In this document: positions 44,567 to 51,748 of the stretch, piece after piece | Layout: every line of letters begins with the position of its first letter | Numbering within the stretch: position 1 is the first letter of the stretch | NCBI RefSeq assembly: GCF_029948125.1 | Contig: NZ_JASAMB010000016.1 | Span: forward strand, 62,001-126,000 | DNA from: Catellatospora sp. KI3 | Lineage (GTDB): Bacteria > Actinomycetota > Actinomycetes > Mycobacteriales > Micromonosporaceae | Reading direction: 5' to 3' | DNA length: 64,000 nt | Made by a program: the position numbers and the translations under genes | Notes under the pieces: model-generated | Databases searched by the model: none | What the model was told of the DNA's origin: nothing | The model's input: only the letters and a program-made list of their open reading frames with translations

Positions 44567-45271
44567 TCAGGCTGCCGCGGGCCTGCGGCGTACTGCCACG
44601 ACCAGCGCGGCGAGGGCGACGACCAGCGCGGCGATGCTGAGACCGAGGGGCCAGCCGTCGCCGTCGTCGCCGGTCGCGGGGCTCGCGACGGCCGCCGCGG
44701 TCGGGGCGGCCGAGGCGGGCGCGGCGGGCTTGGGCAGCACCTTCAGCACCGGCGCCGGGTGGTCGACCTCCTCGCCGGGCTTGGCCTCGTCGATCCAGCG
44801 GACGACCTCGCCGTCGGAGTACGTCTGCAGCGCCTTGAACACGATCTGCGGCACGTCCGGCACCGGCCCGGCCGAGACGTCGAACTCCTGGAACTGGCCC
44901 GGCTTGATCGCCGACGCGGCGTCCGCCGTCCAGATGATCTTCGAGACGGCCTCGGTGATCTCGGAATCGTGGCTCTTGATCGGCGTGGCGAGCTGCCGCT
45001 TCTCGACCGTCGCGGTCCAGCCGGGGACGGGCTTGACCGACACGCTCGCGAACGGCGCGTCCTCCGGCAGCACGACCTCCAGCTTCACCGTCGAGGCGGC
45101 GGGCTTCTCATTGGGTACGCGGAAGGTCAGCTTCGCGTAGCCACCGACGGTGGCCTCCTTCGGGTTGACGGTCACGTGCGCGGCGGCGGGCACTGCGGCG
45201 AGTGCGACGATCGCCGCGACCAGGGCGGTCACGACGCCGGCCCGCCGACGGGCGGTTGCACCGAACTTCAT
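44567..45271 (-). CDS. ycnI: YcnI-like (DUF1775) copper-binding membrane-anchored protein
   Basis: 234 residues: signal peptide (VVTALVAAIVALAAVPAAA) cleaved to expose an N-terminal His (HVTVNPKEATVGGYAKLTFR), the His of the copper 'monohistidine brace' known for Bacillus YcnI; the Trp of VVRWIDEA and Glu in the domain complete the expected site. A Pro/Ala linker and C-terminal membrane helix (LSIAALVVALAALVVAV) with an RRRP stop-transfer anchor it outside the membrane. Likely copper chaperone. Transcribed from a GGGAAC-N17-CGACA promoter with two leader hairpins. Confidence 0.9.
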   Translation of the reverse strand: MKFGATARRRAGVVTALVAAIVALAAVPAAAHVTVNPKEATVGGYAKLTFRVPNEKPAASTVKLEVVLPEDAPFASVSVKPVPGWTATVEKRQLATPIKSHDSEITEAVSKIIWTADAASAIKPGQFQEFDVSAGPVPDVPQIVFKALQTYSDGEVVRWIDEAKPGEEVDHPAPVLKVLPKPAAPASAAPTAAAVASPATGDDGDGWPLGLSIAALVVALAALVVAVRRRPAAA

Positions 45272-45296
45272 CGGCTGTCCTTCGCGAATGGGGGGA

Positions 45297-45337
45297 CGGG
45301 GCACGCGGAGGTGCCCCGGCGGGCCGTAACGGCCCGC
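45297..45337 (-). promoter_or_regulatory. Tandem hairpins in the ycnI 5' leader
   Basis: CGGGGCAC-N6-GTGCCCCG (45297-45318) and GCGGGCC-GTAAC-GGCCCGC (45319-45337) abut without a gap. With the promoter at 45347-45374 they would be the first transcribed part of the mRNA, 26 bases before the ycnI start. They could be a leader control element or simply stabilise the 5' end. The rest of the 309-bp gap 45272-45580 holds the presumed promoter of the DHFR-fold gene, not resolved. Confidence 0.5.
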
Positions 45338-45346
45338 GACCACACG

Positions 45347-45374
45347 TGTCGACCGCGGCCGGGCTCCGGTTCCC
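45347..45374 (-). promoter_or_regulatory. ECF-type promoter of ycnI
   Basis: Minus strand: -35 GGGAAC (45374-45369), 17-bp spacer, -10 CGACA (45351-45347), identical in both boxes and spacing to the promoter before the zf-HC2 gene; the two spacers are unrelated, so the match is not due to duplication. Confidence 0.6.
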
Positions 45375-45580
45375 GCTGTGCGGGCCGTCACTCGCGGTTC
45401 GCGGGACTGCGGCGGCCGGGCTGCCGTCACCGCCGTACACGATGGTGCTGCTCGGTCGTTCTTCTCGGAAGTCGGAGGCGGTCGGAGCTTTTTCGGGCCG
45501 GGATGTCGATCTGCGGCGGGCCGGTTCGACTGACTGTTGGAGAGGGCCGTGCGTGCGGCGCTGAACAGGGGGAGATTGTG

Positions 45581-46180
45581 ATGGGTAAGGTCACCTGCGA
45601 CATCTCGGTGTCGGTCGACGGATACGCGGCCGGTCCGAACCAGCGGCTGGAGGCGCCGCTCGGTGACGGCGCGGAGCGCCTCCTGCACCGGTGGATGTTC
45701 GAGGACGTGGAGAGCAACCAGGCGGAACTCGCGGCGATCACGGCGGCGGGCGCCTTCATCATGGGCCGCAACATGTTCGGCCCCGGCCGGGGCGAGTGGG
45801 ACCTGGACTGGACGGGCTGGTGGGGCGCTGAGCCGCCGTACCACGCGCCGGTGTTCGTGCTGACCCACCACGAGCGGGACTCGGTGCCGATGCGGGGCGG
45901 CACGGTCTTCCACTTCGTGACCGGCGGGGTCGGCGAGGCGCTGGCGCGGGCGCGGGACGCGGCGGGCGGGCAGGACGTGGCGGTCGCGGGCGGTGCCGCC
46001 ACGGTGAACCAGTTCCTGGCCGCCGGGCTGCTCGACGAGCTGCGGCTGCACGTCTCGCCGGTGCTGCTCGGTCGCGGCGAGCGGCTGTTCGAGGGCCTGG
46101 GGCGGACGGAGCTGGTCCAGGTGGGGGTACGCCACACCGACCTGGTCACGCACCTGCGCTACGAGCCCGTGCGCGGGTAG
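45581..46180 (+). CDS. Dihydrofolate reductase-fold (RibD C-terminal-like) family protein
   Basis: 199 residues: VTCDISVSVDGYAAGPNQRL at the start, AAGAFIMGRNMFGPGRGEWD, PVFVLTHHERDSVPM, QDVAVAGGAATVNQFLAAGL and LDELRLHVSPVLLGRGERLF. This is the YyaP/YwjB-like actinobacterial group related to the RibD reductase domain, NADPH-dependent, substrate unknown. ATG at 45581 has GGGGAG six bases upstream. Followed by an inverted repeat. Confidence 0.87.
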   Translation: MGKVTCDISVSVDGYAAGPNQRLEAPLGDGAERLLHRWMFEDVESNQAELAAITAAGAFIMGRNMFGPGRGEWDLDWTGWWGAEPPYHAPVFVLTHHERDSVPMRGGTVFHFVTGGVGEALARARDAAGGQDVAVAGGAATVNQFLAAGLLDELRLHVSPVLLGRGERLFEGLGRTELVQVGVRHTDLVTHLRYEPVRG

Positions 46181-46188
46181 CCGCTGAG

Positions 46189-46215
46189 AACTATCGGTCC
46201 CGGGAACCGATAGTT
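46189..46215. promoter_or_regulatory. Inverted repeat AACTATCGGT-N7-ACCGATAGTT upstream of the CE15 gene
   Basis: A perfect 10-bp inverted repeat around CCCGGGA, nine bases after the DHFR-fold stop and 110 bp before the CE15 start. Its size and low GC suit an operator of a sugar-responsive regulator; a terminator for the upstream gene is the alternative. Confidence 0.45.
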
Positions 46216-46324
46216 TCCGGAATATGTTGACGCTTCGCGATGTCCTGCTCGACCCTTGGACATGCCATGGCATCCGTGTCTGTCTATCACGCATGCCGCT
46301 TCCACTGCCCGGAAGGAGGCTTCC

Positions 46325-47986
46325 ATGTTCATCAGCCCGGACCGCGCCCGCATCCGATCCGCGATCGTCGCACTCACGGTGTCGGCGATCGCGTTCGCGG
46401 GCGCGGTGACCCTCGCCCGGTCCACCACCGCCGCCGCGGCCGCGCCCCTGGCCGCCGGGGTCGAGGACGAGGGCGCGGACTGCGCCGTCAACCTGCCCGG
46501 CACCACCACGGCCGGCGCCAAGCTGCCCGATCCGTTCAAGAGACTGGACGGCACCCGCGTCACCACCAGATCCGACTGGCGCTGCCGCCGGGAGGAGATC
46601 AGGAAACTGTCCGAGCGGTACGTCTACGGCACCAAACCCGCCCGCCCGGCCGGCGTCACCGGCACCGTCTCGCGGACCGGCATCACCGTGAACGTGTCCG
46701 ACGGCGGCCGCAGCGCCGGCTTCTCGGCCACCGTCAGCGTGCCCGGCGGCACCGGACCGTTCCCGGCCGTCGTGGTCGTCGGCGGGCTCGGCGCCGACAC
46801 GGCCACCATCCTGGCGGCCGGGGTCGCCGTGATCAACTACGACCCGCTCGCGGTCGGCAAGGAGGGTACGGCCCGCGGTAACAAGCAGGGCGCCTTCTAC
46901 TCCGTTTACGGCGCGACGAGCAGCACCGGGCTGCTGGCCGCGTGGGCGTGGGGCGTCAGCCGCATCATCGACGTCATCGAGCAGTCGGGCGGCACCGTCC
47001 TGAAAGCCGACTCGCTGGGCGTCACCGGCTGCTCCCGATACGGCAAGGGCGCCTTCGCCATCGGCGCCTTCGACCAGCGCATCGCGCTGACCATGCCGAT
47101 CGAGTCGGGCAGCGGCGGGGTGCCCGCCTTCCGCGCCATCGCGGGGGAGTCCGGCGCCCAGCCGCTGAGCAGCGCGTACTCGGAGCAGCCGTGGCTGGGG
47201 GACGCGTTCGGGCCGTACACCGGCAATCCGGCCGGGCTGCCGGTGGACCAGCACGAGACGGTGGCCATGATCGCCCCGCGCGGGCTGTTCATCATGGAGA
47301 ATCCGCGCATCGACTGGCTGGCGGCCCGCTCCGGCAGCGTGTCGGCGCTGGCCGGGGCCGAGGTCTACAAGGCGCTGGGCGCGGGCGACAACATCACCTA
47401 CTGGTCCGACGTCGCGGACGGAACCCATTGCGCGGTACGGCCGGAGTGGCGCACCCCGCTGCAGCAGCACCTGCAGAAGTTCCTGCTGCGTACCGGCAGC
47501 GCGGCGGGCACCTTCCGGATCTCCAGCCTGAAGGCGGGCAACCTGGCCGAGTGGCGCGACTGGCAGACGCCGGTGCTGACCGATACCCCGCCGTCCTCGC
47601 CCCCGCCCTCGCCGTCGCCGTCCGGGGCCTCGCCCTCGCCGTCCAGGCCGCCCTCGCCCTCGCCGTCGGCGTCCTCGTCGCCGCCGCCGACCGGCGCCTG
47701 CGTGGCGGCGTTCCGGACCGTCAACTCGTGGCCGGGAGGGTTCCAGGGTGAGGTGACCGTGACCGCGGGCGCCTCGGCGATCAGCGGCTGGACCGCCGCC
47801 TGGACGCTGGGCGGCGGTCAGAGCATCAGCCAACTGTGGAACGGCACGCTGACCGTGACCGGTTCGGCGGCCACCGTGAAGAACCTCTCCTGGAACGGGG
47901 CGCTCGGCGCGGGCGCGTCGACCGCGTTCGGGTTCCTCGGCACCGGCAGCCCGGCCGCCTCCGGCCTGGCCTGCACCAGCCCCTGA
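46325..47986 (+). CDS. Secreted CE15 glucuronoyl esterase-like protein with C-terminal CBM2-like module
   Basis: 553 residues: signal peptide (SAIVALTVSAIAFAGAVTLA), then a CE15-type alpha/beta hydrolase with the family motif VTGCSRYGKGAF holding the nucleophile Ser (near residue 239), Glu in LTMPIESGSGG, and His in VADGTHCAVRPEW. A Ser/Pro linker rich in PSPSPS (about 420-455) leads to a ~95-residue cellulose-binding-type domain (CVAAFRTVNSWPGGFQGEVT; WTAAWTLGGGQSISQLWNGT) with one flanking Cys at each end and three Trp. It would cleave lignin-glucuronoxylan esters. Ideal RBS AAGGAGG five bases upstream. Confidence 0.9.
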   Translation: MFISPDRARIRSAIVALTVSAIAFAGAVTLARSTTAAAAAPLAAGVEDEGADCAVNLPGTTTAGAKLPDPFKRLDGTRVTTRSDWRCRREEIRKLSERYVYGTKPARPAGVTGTVSRTGITVNVSDGGRSAGFSATVSVPGGTGPFPAVVVVGGLGADTATILAAGVAVINYDPLAVGKEGTARGNKQGAFYSVYGATSSTGLLAAWAWGVSRIIDVIEQSGGTVLKADSLGVTGCSRYGKGAFAIGAFDQRIALTMPIESGSGGVPAFRAIAGESGAQPLSSAYSEQPWLGDAFGPYTGNPAGLPVDQHETVAMIAPRGLFIMENPRIDWLAARSGSVSALAGAEVYKALGAGDNITYWSDVADGTHCAVRPEWRTPLQQHLQKFLLRTGSAAGTFRISSLKAGNLAEWRDWQTPVLTDTPPSSPPPSPSPSGASPSPSRPPSPSPSASSSPPPTGACVAAFRTVNSWPGGFQGEVTVTAGASAISGWTAAWTLGGGQSISQLWNGTLTVTGSAATVKNLSWNGALGAGASTAFGFLGTGSPAASGLACTSP

Positions 47987-47990
47987 CCGC

Positions 47991-48028
47991 GGACGGGCCG
48001 TCCCGCCCGGCGCGGCGACGGCCCGTCC
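47991..48028 (+). terminator. Stem-loop after the CE15 esterase gene
   Basis: GGACGGGCCGTC pairs perfectly with GACGGCCCGTCC (12 bp, 14-nt loop), four bases after the stop. Nothing else recognised in 47987-48148. Confidence 0.65.
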
Positions 48029-48148
48029 ACCGGACTCGCGTACGGCCGATACCGTGCGCCGACGTCCGTCGACGAGACCACCGCACGAGCGACCGCCGGG
48101 CGGCAGCGGGACGCGGCGGGCGCCGCGACGGCCGCTAGGATCCTCCCC

Positions 48149-49093
48149 GTGGATCTGGACGACATCGCCGCTCGCCTCGCAGTCCCCGTCGCGGAGGTCG
48201 AGCGCGTGCACCGGCTCGCCGGGGACCTGCCCTCGGCCCCGTTGCCCGCCAAGGCCGACGCGCCCGCGATCCTCGACCGGCTCGCGGTGCACCCGGACGA
48301 TGCCGCCGAGATCATGGCCGGCTGGCCCGATCCCGACTCTCCGCTGTGGACCCCCGAGCTGCGCTGGCTGCTCGACCGAGTGATCGCCCTGGTCCGCGCC
48401 GATCTGGGCGGCCACGGCTGGCTGCCGCCCGGTCCGGAGCTGCCGCGCGAGCGCGGCCACGCCTGGCGGCACCTGTACGTGTACGCGTACCTGGCCCTGG
48501 CCGACGTCGCCATGGGATACCACCGCGACCACGGCATCTCCGCCGACGTGTCCTGGACGACCCTTGCCGACCTGGGCCGCAACCTCGCCGTCGACCGGCG
48601 GATGAACGGCGAGGGCTGGCCGGTCATGCAGAGCTGGCTGACCCTGCACGCGCGCGGCGGCCTCTACGAACTGGGCCGGCTCCAGCACCATCGCGGCGAC
48701 ACCGACATCAGCCTGCACATCCCCGACGCGGGGCCGCTGACCCCGGAGGCGGTCTCCGCCTCGCTCGACCAGGCCCGCGCGTTCTTCCCGCGCCACTTCC
48801 CCGACGAGCACTACACGCACTTCGCCTGCGGTTCCTGGCTGCTCGACCCGCAGCTGCTGGAGTACCTGCCGGAGGACTCCAACATCATCCGGTTCCAGCG
48901 GCGGTTCGAACTGGAGCCGTACGAGGAGCCCGAGGGGCTGGACCCCGACGTGGAGGTGCTGCGCTTCGGGTTCCGCACCCTCACCACGCCGCTGGACCAG
49001 CTGCCGCGCCGCACCGCGCTCCAGCGCGCGATCATCGACCACCTGCGGTCCGGCCGGCACTGGCACTGGCGCCGGGGCCGCTTCCCGATCTGA
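48149..49093 (+). CDS. Acyltransferase-domain (GNAT-like) protein of unknown function
   Basis: 314 residues, soluble. An N-terminal helical part (VDLDDIAARLAVPVAEVERV) precedes the conserved stretch LADVAMGYHRDHGISADVSW, TLADLGRNLAVDRRMNGEGW, then LYELGRLQHHRGDTDISLHI, HIPDAGPLTPEAVSASLDQA and FACGSWLLDPQLLEYLPEDS. This matches proteins annotated in actinobacteria as 'acyltransferase domain-containing' (DUF5596-like); actual chemistry unproven. GTG at 48149 with AGGA eight bases before it. Confidence 0.78.
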   Translation: MDLDDIAARLAVPVAEVERVHRLAGDLPSAPLPAKADAPAILDRLAVHPDDAAEIMAGWPDPDSPLWTPELRWLLDRVIALVRADLGGHGWLPPGPELPRERGHAWRHLYVYAYLALADVAMGYHRDHGISADVSWTTLADLGRNLAVDRRMNGEGWPVMQSWLTLHARGGLYELGRLQHHRGDTDISLHIPDAGPLTPEAVSASLDQARAFFPRHFPDEHYTHFACGSWLLDPQLLEYLPEDSNIIRFQRRFELEPYEEPEGLDPDVEVLRFGFRTLTTPLDQLPRRTALQRAIIDHLRSGRHWHWRRGRFPI

Positions 49094-49102
49094 CCGTCCG
49101 TC

Positions 49103-49291
49103 CTAGCCGCGCAGCTCGTCCATGTGCCGACCGGCCGCGCCGACCGCCTCGTCGGCGGACCTGCCCTCGGCCCGCGCCACGATGTACGGCGCGTACCAGT
49201 CCGACCAGTGGTGGGCGGGGGCGACGGCCTCGTACGCGCCGTGGTGCTGCTCTGCCTCGCGCAGCAGCTCACTGAGGGTCGCAACGTCCAT
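49103..49291 (-). CDS. Small conserved protein (62 residues)
   Basis: A 62-residue acidic helical protein, MDVATLSELLREAEQHHGAY then HHWSDWYAPYIVARAEGRSA and DEAVGAAGRHMDELRG. The HHWxDWYAxYxxAR motif is one I associate with short actinobacterial proteins found next to, or at the ends of, VOC proteins. Real gene: it has an ideal AGGAGG RBS five bases before the ATG. Convergent with the acyltransferase-like gene (9 bp apart). Confidence 0.72.
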   Translation of the reverse strand: MDVATLSELLREAEQHHGAYEAVAPAHHWSDWYAPYIVARAEGRSADEAVGAAGRHMDELRG

Positions 49292-49388
49292 GGTGACCTC
49301 CTCGTCGCGGCGACACGGCCATTGTCGCCGGTCGGCGGCGCGCGGCGGCGGCTTATCGAGCAGCAGGCCCGTCCGGCGCGAGCGCGGG

Positions 49389-51641
49389 TCAGCTCTGCCG
49401 TCGGGCCCGGTCGAGCACCTTCGTGGCGAACTCCAGCGCGTGCTGGGCGCTGGTCAGCGATTCCCCGGCGCACTGCTCGTCGACCTGGCGGGCCCGCTGC
49501 CGGGGCAGGCCGAGGCTCTCCCGCATGGTCCGGGCGAACTCCTCGACCGATACCAGGTTGACCTGGTTCGGCGTCGGGGACAGGTAGCCGAGCTTGAAGA
49601 AGGAGCCGGGCAGCCGGGCCGCGCAGCGGTAGAGGCAGGTCAGCAGGGGCAGCCGGTAGTTGTAGAGGCGGCGGGCGCGCTCGGTGGCCAGCAGCGCGTG
49701 CAGCGACCACTGCTCGATCCGGCGGGACAGGTCGCGGATGTCGCGGCTGGTCGACTTGTCGCCGCCGTTGCCGCCCGACATGCCGGTGGCCCGGTCCCAC
49801 AGCCGGGCGAAGCGCTGCGACAGGTCCAGGTCCCGCGCCTGCCACGACTGCGGGTTGGCCCGGGAGCTGTCGCTGAACTCCTCCAGGCTCTCGGTGGAGG
49901 AGTCGCGCATGAAGTGCCACAGCTCGTCGTAGCTGGTGCGGAACCGGCTGGTGCCCAACCGGCCCACCCGCAGCAGCCAGCCGAGCATCAGCAGCGCGGA
50001 GGCGAGCAGCAGCGCGCCGAGGAACAGGCTCAGCCCGGCCGACCAGGCGGCCACGCCCTCGGTCGCCAGCCAGGACACCGGCTTCATGTCGACGGTGGCG
50101 TCGGCGACGGTGACGACACCGACCAGGGCGATGCTGATGCCGAACAGCATGCTCGCCCGCTGCAGCGCGTCGCCCTCGCGGACCCGGCGCTCGTCGAAGG
50201 CCTTGGTGATCGCGTCGAGCAGGCTCTGGTAGTTGCGCTGCACCACGATGGCCTGGGCGGCGACCTCGTCGCTGCCGCGGACCAGCTTGCTGATCAGGCC
50301 GGTCTCGGTGAGGGCCGCGCGTACGCCGCCGGTCTGGCCGGTCAGGTGCCGCTCGGTGATCGCGTCGTCGTAGATGTCGCCGAGCTCCGCGGCGGTGGCG
50401 CTGACCTGGGCCCGGCAGCTCTGGGTCAGCCCGGCCAGGTGGGACAGGTCGGCGATGCCCTGCAGCAGCACCTGGTGCATCAGGTCCATCGACCCGTGCA
50501 CCTTGCCCAGCTTGCGCCACTGCAGCACCGGCAGGTGCGTGGCCAGCGAGTCCCACAGCCGGGCGCCGCGCCCGGCGACGGTCTGGTACACGTCGAGGTG
50601 GTTGCGCCAGACGTAGAGGTCGTGCTGCACGTCGTCGAGCAGGTCCCCGGCGCGCGCCTCCAGGTCGGCGAGCTTGAGGACCAGCCGGTGGACGCCGTGC
50701 TCGACATCGGCGTCAGCGCCGCCGCAGGCGGCCGGGACGATCAGGTACAGCGGCGCGTACTCGGGGTCGTTCGGGCCGGGCTTGCGGCTGATGCGGCGCA
50801 GGGTGAGGAAGTCGCCGTTGAGCACCGAGGTGGTGACGACGTCGTCGCGCATGTCGCCGACCATGAGGACCTTGCGGGTCAGCTCGTTGATCGTGCTGCT
50901 CTGGATCGGGTCGCAGACGTAGTCCGCCGGATCGGCGGCCGTGTTCGCCGGTACGCCGATCCAGAAGTCGGCCTGCAGGTAGGTGCGGTCCAGGACCCGG
51001 AACGTCGCGTGGTCGAGGAATTCGCGCAGCAGGTCCTCGGCCTTGCGGGCGGCGCGGGCGAACCGCTGGCGGCATTCGGCGGCCGAGCCGCTGACCGGCT
51101 GCGCGCCGCCGTCGGCGAGCTCCTGCGGGCGGTGCTGCGGGTGGTGGGGCAGCCTGCTGTCGACGGAGATGCTCGCGTGCCAGCGCAGGTCGGTGCGGAT
51201 CTGGTACAGGCGCAGGTCGAAGGTCACGTACCGGATGTCGGGGTGGGTGTCGACGCCGGTGAGGGCGGCGAACCTGGTCGCGTCCATGAACACCCGGTGC
51301 CGCAGCTGGGCCACGGCGGTGTGGGTGTCCTGGACCGAGTCGCCGCCCGGCAGCTTCGCGAGCAGGGTGCGCAGCTGGTCGGTGAGCCGGTCGACCAGGG
51401 TGTCGGCGTCCTCGCCGCTGAGGTAGGGGACCGGGGCCGGATCATCGGTGCCGACGCGGGGGTCGGCGCAGATCCAGGCCTGGCCGTGCGGGCTGCCGTG
51501 CAGCAGGCGCTGCAGCAGCTCCCGCAGCCGCGACGGCGGGTCGCCGCCGGTGACCCCGTCGCCGGAGACGAGCCAGGCCGAGGTGGCGACGACGGTCAGC
51601 CGGCGCAGGGGGCTGGTCGTCGTCGCGGCGGTGGAGTCCAT
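49389..51641 (-). CDS. Large predicted membrane protein of unknown family (750 residues)
   Basis: I do not recognise this protein. N terminus: RRLTVVATSAWLVSGDGVTG, no signal peptide. Residues about 100-330 look alpha/beta (DIRYVTFDLRLYQIRTDLRW; DFWIGVPANTAADPADYVCD; APLYLIVPAACGGADADVEH). Residues about 330-510 are a long helical, probably coiled-coil stretch (LVLKLADLEARAGDLLDDVQ; VVQRNYQSLLDAITKAFDER). Two membrane helices follow (SMLFGISIALVGVVTVADAT; GLSLFLGALLLASALLMLGW), then about 190 cytosolic residues. The coil-before-two-helices order recalls CorA-like proteins, without the GMN motif. Next to an ion channel gene on the same strand; preceded by a compact operator-like site. Confidence 0.75.
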   Translation of the reverse strand: MDSTAATTTSPLRRLTVVATSAWLVSGDGVTGGDPPSRLRELLQRLLHGSPHGQAWICADPRVGTDDPAPVPYLSGEDADTLVDRLTDQLRTLLAKLPGGDSVQDTHTAVAQLRHRVFMDATRFAALTGVDTHPDIRYVTFDLRLYQIRTDLRWHASISVDSRLPHHPQHRPQELADGGAQPVSGSAAECRQRFARAARKAEDLLREFLDHATFRVLDRTYLQADFWIGVPANTAADPADYVCDPIQSSTINELTRKVLMVGDMRDDVVTTSVLNGDFLTLRRISRKPGPNDPEYAPLYLIVPAACGGADADVEHGVHRLVLKLADLEARAGDLLDDVQHDLYVWRNHLDVYQTVAGRGARLWDSLATHLPVLQWRKLGKVHGSMDLMHQVLLQGIADLSHLAGLTQSCRAQVSATAAELGDIYDDAITERHLTGQTGGVRAALTETGLISKLVRGSDEVAAQAIVVQRNYQSLLDAITKAFDERRVREGDALQRASMLFGISIALVGVVTVADATVDMKPVSWLATEGVAAWSAGLSLFLGALLLASALLMLGWLLRVGRLGTSRFRTSYDELWHFMRDSSTESLEEFSDSSRANPQSWQARDLDLSQRFARLWDRATGMSGGNGGDKSTSRDIRDLSRRIEQWSLHALLATERARRLYNYRLPLLTCLYRCAARLPGSFFKLGYLSPTPNQVNLVSVEEFARTMRESLGLPRQRARQVDEQCAGESLTSAQHALEFATKVLDRARRQS

Positions 51642-51666
51642 GCTGGCCCGTCCCTATCGCGCTCGG

Positions 51667-51695
51667 GTAACGACATGAGCGCTCATAGTAACGAC
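51667..51695 (-). promoter_or_regulatory. Direct repeat flanking a 12-bp palindrome upstream of the 750-residue gene
   Basis: GTAACGAC at 51667-51674 and again at 51688-51695, 21 bp apart (two helical turns), flank the perfect palindrome ATGAGCGCTCAT at 51675-51686. The block lies 26-54 bp before the start at 51641, in the 107-bp gap after the channel gene. Confidence 0.55.
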
Positions 51696-51748
51696 GGGTG
51701 TCCACGCGGCCGCATCGCCGGATCGTTTGTGGACGGTCGACCGGAAGG

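Noticed and set aside
46189-46215. ECF promoter GGGAAC at 46202 as a third SigC target
   Set aside because: No CGAC-type -10 box at 16-18 bp; the GGGAAC is part of the inverted repeat.
44567-49066. A 1499-codon minus-strand frame spanning several genes
   Set aside because: Only its 3' part (ycnI) makes sense; the rest is antisense to the CE15, DHFR-fold and acyltransferase genes and is low-complexity.
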